Assembly: GCF_022024235.1 (NCBI RefSeq)
Contig: NZ_CP091799.1
Location: 1,987,001 to 2,051,000 of the forward strand
Reading direction: 5' to 3'
Length of the DNA stretch: 64,000 nucleotides
Source of the DNA: Segatella baroniae B14
GTDB taxonomy: Bacteria; Bacteroidota; Bacteroidia; Bacteroidales; Bacteroidaceae
The notes beneath the pieces are model-generated. The model made no database searches and was not told the origin of the DNA. It saw only the letters and a program-made list of their open reading frames with translations. Numbering within the stretch: the stretch's first letter is position 1; the number at the start of each line of letters is the position of its first letter. The translations under genes and the position numbers were made by a program. Shown in pieces: positions 61,783 through 64,000 of the stretch.

Positions 61783-61838
61783 AAGGTATTCATCGTAAAG
61801 AAGCACAAAAAAATAAGATAAAAATAACAATAAAATAA

Positions 61839-63323
61839 ATGGCAAATTTAAAATCTTTAGCGAAGGATACTGCTATCTACGGATTAAGCAGCATTATGGC
61901 ACGATTTATCAACTATCTGCTCGTTCCGATTCAGACCGCAAAATTTAATGCTGCTGGCGGACAATATGGTATTATTACTAACGTATATGCCTATGTAGCT
62001 CTACTTATCATCATTCTGACCTATGGAATGGAAACCACATTCTTCCGTTTTATGAGTAAAGATGGTGAAGAACCTAAAAAAGTATATGCCACAACGCTGA
62101 AAATGGTGGCTACGACTTCCATTCTCTTTGCAGCTATTATCATTCTCTTCAATCAGCAAATAGCAGGGTGGCTAGGATACACAGATCATCCAGAATACAT
62201 TTTGGTAATGTATGTCACTGTGGCTATCGATGCCTTTACCGCTATCCCATTTGCTTATCTGAGATATGCACATCGCCCTATGAAATTTGCAGCATTGAAA
62301 GTACTGAATATCACGTTAAATATAACTTTCAATTTACTCTATCTCATCATTCTACCATACTTCAAGTGGAATTTATTTGGTATCTATGATGCTAACTTTA
62401 CTCTCGATGTAGTATGGGTGTTCTATATCAACCTAGCTTGCTCTACCATCGTATTGCTTATGCTGGGACGAGAATTAAAAGAAATCAAAAACCCATTTGA
62501 TACAGCTACATGCAAGCGCATGCTCAATTATACATGGCCTTTACTCGTAATGGGATTAGCTGGCCAACTTAACCAATGTGCGTCACAAATTATATTCCCT
62601 TACGTATATGACGGTAATGCGGCAGATGCCCGAGTACAACTTGGTATCTATGGCGCCTGCATCAAAATTGCCATGATTATGGTTATGATAACCCAAGCAT
62701 TCCGTTATGCTTATGAACCATTTGTATTCGGTAAATCTAAAGATAAAGATAATAAGGACACCTATGCTTCTGCCATGAAATACTATATTATCTTTACCCT
62801 ATTAGCTTTTCTCTGTGTTATGGGCTATATGGATATTTTACGCTACATCGTAGGAAAAAGTTATTGGGATGGATTGGAAATTGTACCTATCGTCATGGCT
62901 GCAGAAATCATGTTTGGCATCTTCTTCAACCTAAGTTTCTGGTACAAACTCATCGACAAAACGATTTGGGGAGCATACTTTTCAGGTATTGGAGCTGTCA
63001 TTCTGATTGTAGTAGATATTCTACTTATTCCAAGATTCAGCTATTGGGCTTGTGCATGGGCAGGATTTATATCCTATGCCATAAGTATGATTATCAGCTA
63101 TATCTTTGGTCAGAAATATTATCCTATTAAATATCCATTAAAAGATATCGCACTTTATGCTGGTGTAACCCTTATCATTTTTGGAGCTATATCTGCAACC
63201 AATAACTATCTTCCAATGATAGCTGCATTAGCTATCAACACTATACTGATTATGCTTTTTATTGCACTCATTGTGAAGAGAGATCTTCCATTGGGACCTA
63301 TTATAAAAAAAATCAAAAAATAA
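61839..63323 (+). CDS. Polysaccharide/lipid flippase of the MATE-like (Wzx/MurJ-type) superfamily
   Basis: 494 aa with 12-14 membrane segments starting MANLKSLAKDTAIYGLSSIMARFINYLLVP, the standard opening of Wzx-type oligosaccharide flippases (given as about 30 residues of positions 1-30, key motif DTAIYGLSSI). Charged residues in the first and seventh segments and a basic end (LIVKRDLPLGPIIKKIKK) are typical. It probably moves a lipid-linked sugar across the inner membrane; no glycosyltransferases are next to it, so the substrate is not defined. It follows the Gate-domain gene by 56 bp. Confidence 0.85.
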   Translation: MANLKSLAKDTAIYGLSSIMARFINYLLVPIQTAKFNAAGGQYGIITNVYAYVALLIIILTYGMETTFFRFMSKDGEEPKKVYATTLKMVATTSILFAAIIILFNQQIAGWLGYTDHPEYILVMYVTVAIDAFTAIPFAYLRYAHRPMKFAALKVLNITLNITFNLLYLIILPYFKWNLFGIYDANFTLDVVWVFYINLACSTIVLLMLGRELKEIKNPFDTATCKRMLNYTWPLLVMGLAGQLNQCASQIIFPYVYDGNAADARVQLGIYGACIKIAMIMVMITQAFRYAYEPFVFGKSKDKDNKDTYASAMKYYIIFTLLAFLCVMGYMDILRYIVGKSYWDGLEIVPIVMAAEIMFGIFFNLSFWYKLIDKTIWGAYFSGIGAVILIVVDILLIPRFSYWACAWAGFISYAISMIISYIFGQKYYPIKYPLKDIALYAGVTLIIFGAISATNNYLPMIAALAINTILIMLFIALIVKRDLPLGPIIKKIKK

Positions 63324-63351
63324 TATTAATCAAAACAAATTATAACGAGAG

Positions 63352-64000
63352 ATGAAAAAATTAATGATGAAGGGACTGACAATGTCTCTCCTCGTAGCAG
63401 CATCCATACCTGCAGTTCATGCAGACGAAGGTATGTGGACTCTTTACAACCTGCCTCAACAAGTGTATGAGACTATGCAGGCAGAAGGCTTCACTATGCC
63501 TTATAACGATTTGTATAATAGTAAGAATTCACTTAAAAATGCAGTAGTTAACTTTTCGGGCTTTTGCTCTGGTGTCGTTGTATCTCCAGATGGTCTGGTC
63601 TTCACAAACCACCACTGTGGTTTCGAAGCTATCCGTAGCCATTCTACCGTAGAACATGACTACATGCTTAATGGTTTTGTAGCCAATAGCTATGCAGAGG
63701 AATTGCCTAATAAAGATATGTTTGTAAGTTTTATGAAAGAACAGAAAGACATTACAGACTATATCAACGCACAACATATTGACAAATTAAATTCTGACCA
63801 GAAAGCTCTACTTATAGACTCTCTACAGAATGCCATGACAGATTCTATCAAGAAAATCGACTCAACCCTACACATTGATATCGATGCATTCTATGAGGGC
63901 AATAAATGGTATGCTACCACCTACCAAGACTTCACCGACCTCCGATTAGTCTTTACAGTACCTAAGAGTATGGGTAAATTTGGTGGTGAAACAGATAACT
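63352..64000 (+). CDS. S46-family dipeptidyl-peptidase (DPP7/DPP11 type), 3' end outside the window
   Basis: The first 216 codons are visible; the gene runs off the right edge. A signal peptide (MKKLMMKGLTMSLLVAASIP, cleavage near AVHA-DEG) precedes DEGMWTLYNLPQQVYETM, the typical S46 start. The catalytic histidine region is VVSPDGLVFTNHHCGFEAI (His87/His88), which is shared by DPP7 and DPP11. These periplasmic serine exopeptidases release dipeptides from peptide N-termini; specificity is set by residues downstream that are not in the window. Confidence 0.92.
   Translation, partial: MKKLMMKGLTMSLLVAASIPAVHADEGMWTLYNLPQQVYETMQAEGFTMPYNDLYNSKNSLKNAVVNFSGFCSGVVVSPDGLVFTNHHCGFEAIRSHSTVEHDYMLNGFVANSYAEELPNKDMFVSFMKEQKDITDYINAQHIDKLNSDQKALLIDSLQNAMTDSIKKIDSTLHIDIDAFYEGNKWYATTYQDFTDLRLVFTVPKSMGKFGGETDN

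Overview
The window comes from a Bacteroidota chromosome, most likely Prevotella or Segatella (S. copri-like). The support is two SusC/SusD pairs, promoters of the Bacteroidota type (TTTG, about 20 bp, TAnnTTTG, often continuing as TTTGCA), a dcw-cluster end ftsQ-ftsA-ftsZ, BspA-like leucine-rich repeats, an ISAon1-type element, an S46 peptidase at the right edge, and AT-rich DNA with few Shine-Dalgarno sequences. The genus is inferred from gene content and protein style only.

Layout. 1-7.1 kb: end of the division cluster (ftsQ cut by the left edge, ftsA, ftsZ), convergent recO, tRNA-Glu followed by rpsT, then gyrB. 7.1-13.1 kb: a secreted protein resembling the N-terminal part of GH78 rhamnosidases, an AraC regulator, and on the minus strand the run gpmI-ung-DUF3109 and a secreted SGNH esterase. 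13.1-26.3 kb is the accessory part: a promoter with no protein gene (candidate RNA), susC1-susD1, an ordered array of four palindromes with a 22-bp period, a DUF6078 gene, susC2-susD2, a WYL regulator and rnhB. 26.4-36.5 kb: a small membrane protein, then a minus-strand block rimP-nusA-infB-sufB-sufC-sufD-sufS whose leader carries a terminator-like hairpin. 36.6-41.8 kb: an S41 protease, two tRNA-Asn genes, an internally deleted insertion sequence and pnp. 42-50.5 kb: a thioredoxin-fold lipoprotein lacking its CXXC, a Nudix hydrolase, topA-aroK-speA, argB, and an ECF sigma factor with a putative anti-sigma partner. 50.7-55.7 kb: minus-strand Ca-type P-ATPase, HAD phosphatase, ribF and a CPBP protease. 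55.7-57.7 kb: a candidate sRNA, tRNA-Met and a frameshifted BspA-like gene. 57.7-64 kb: a TonB receptor with a YiiX-like hydrolase, a nucleoside-recognition (SpmA/SpmB-like) protein, a flippase and the start of an S46 dipeptidyl-peptidase.

Most genes are housekeeping genes in familiar Bacteroidota order. I found no CRISPR array, prophage, or obvious new multi-gene defence or metabolic system. The least explained signals are non-coding: the palindrome array upstream of susC1, the orphan promoter/RNA that shares leader sequence with susC1, the hairpin in the rimP-nusA leader, an 18-bp-arm palindrome at the TonB receptor promoter, and the paired inverted repeats next to susC2.
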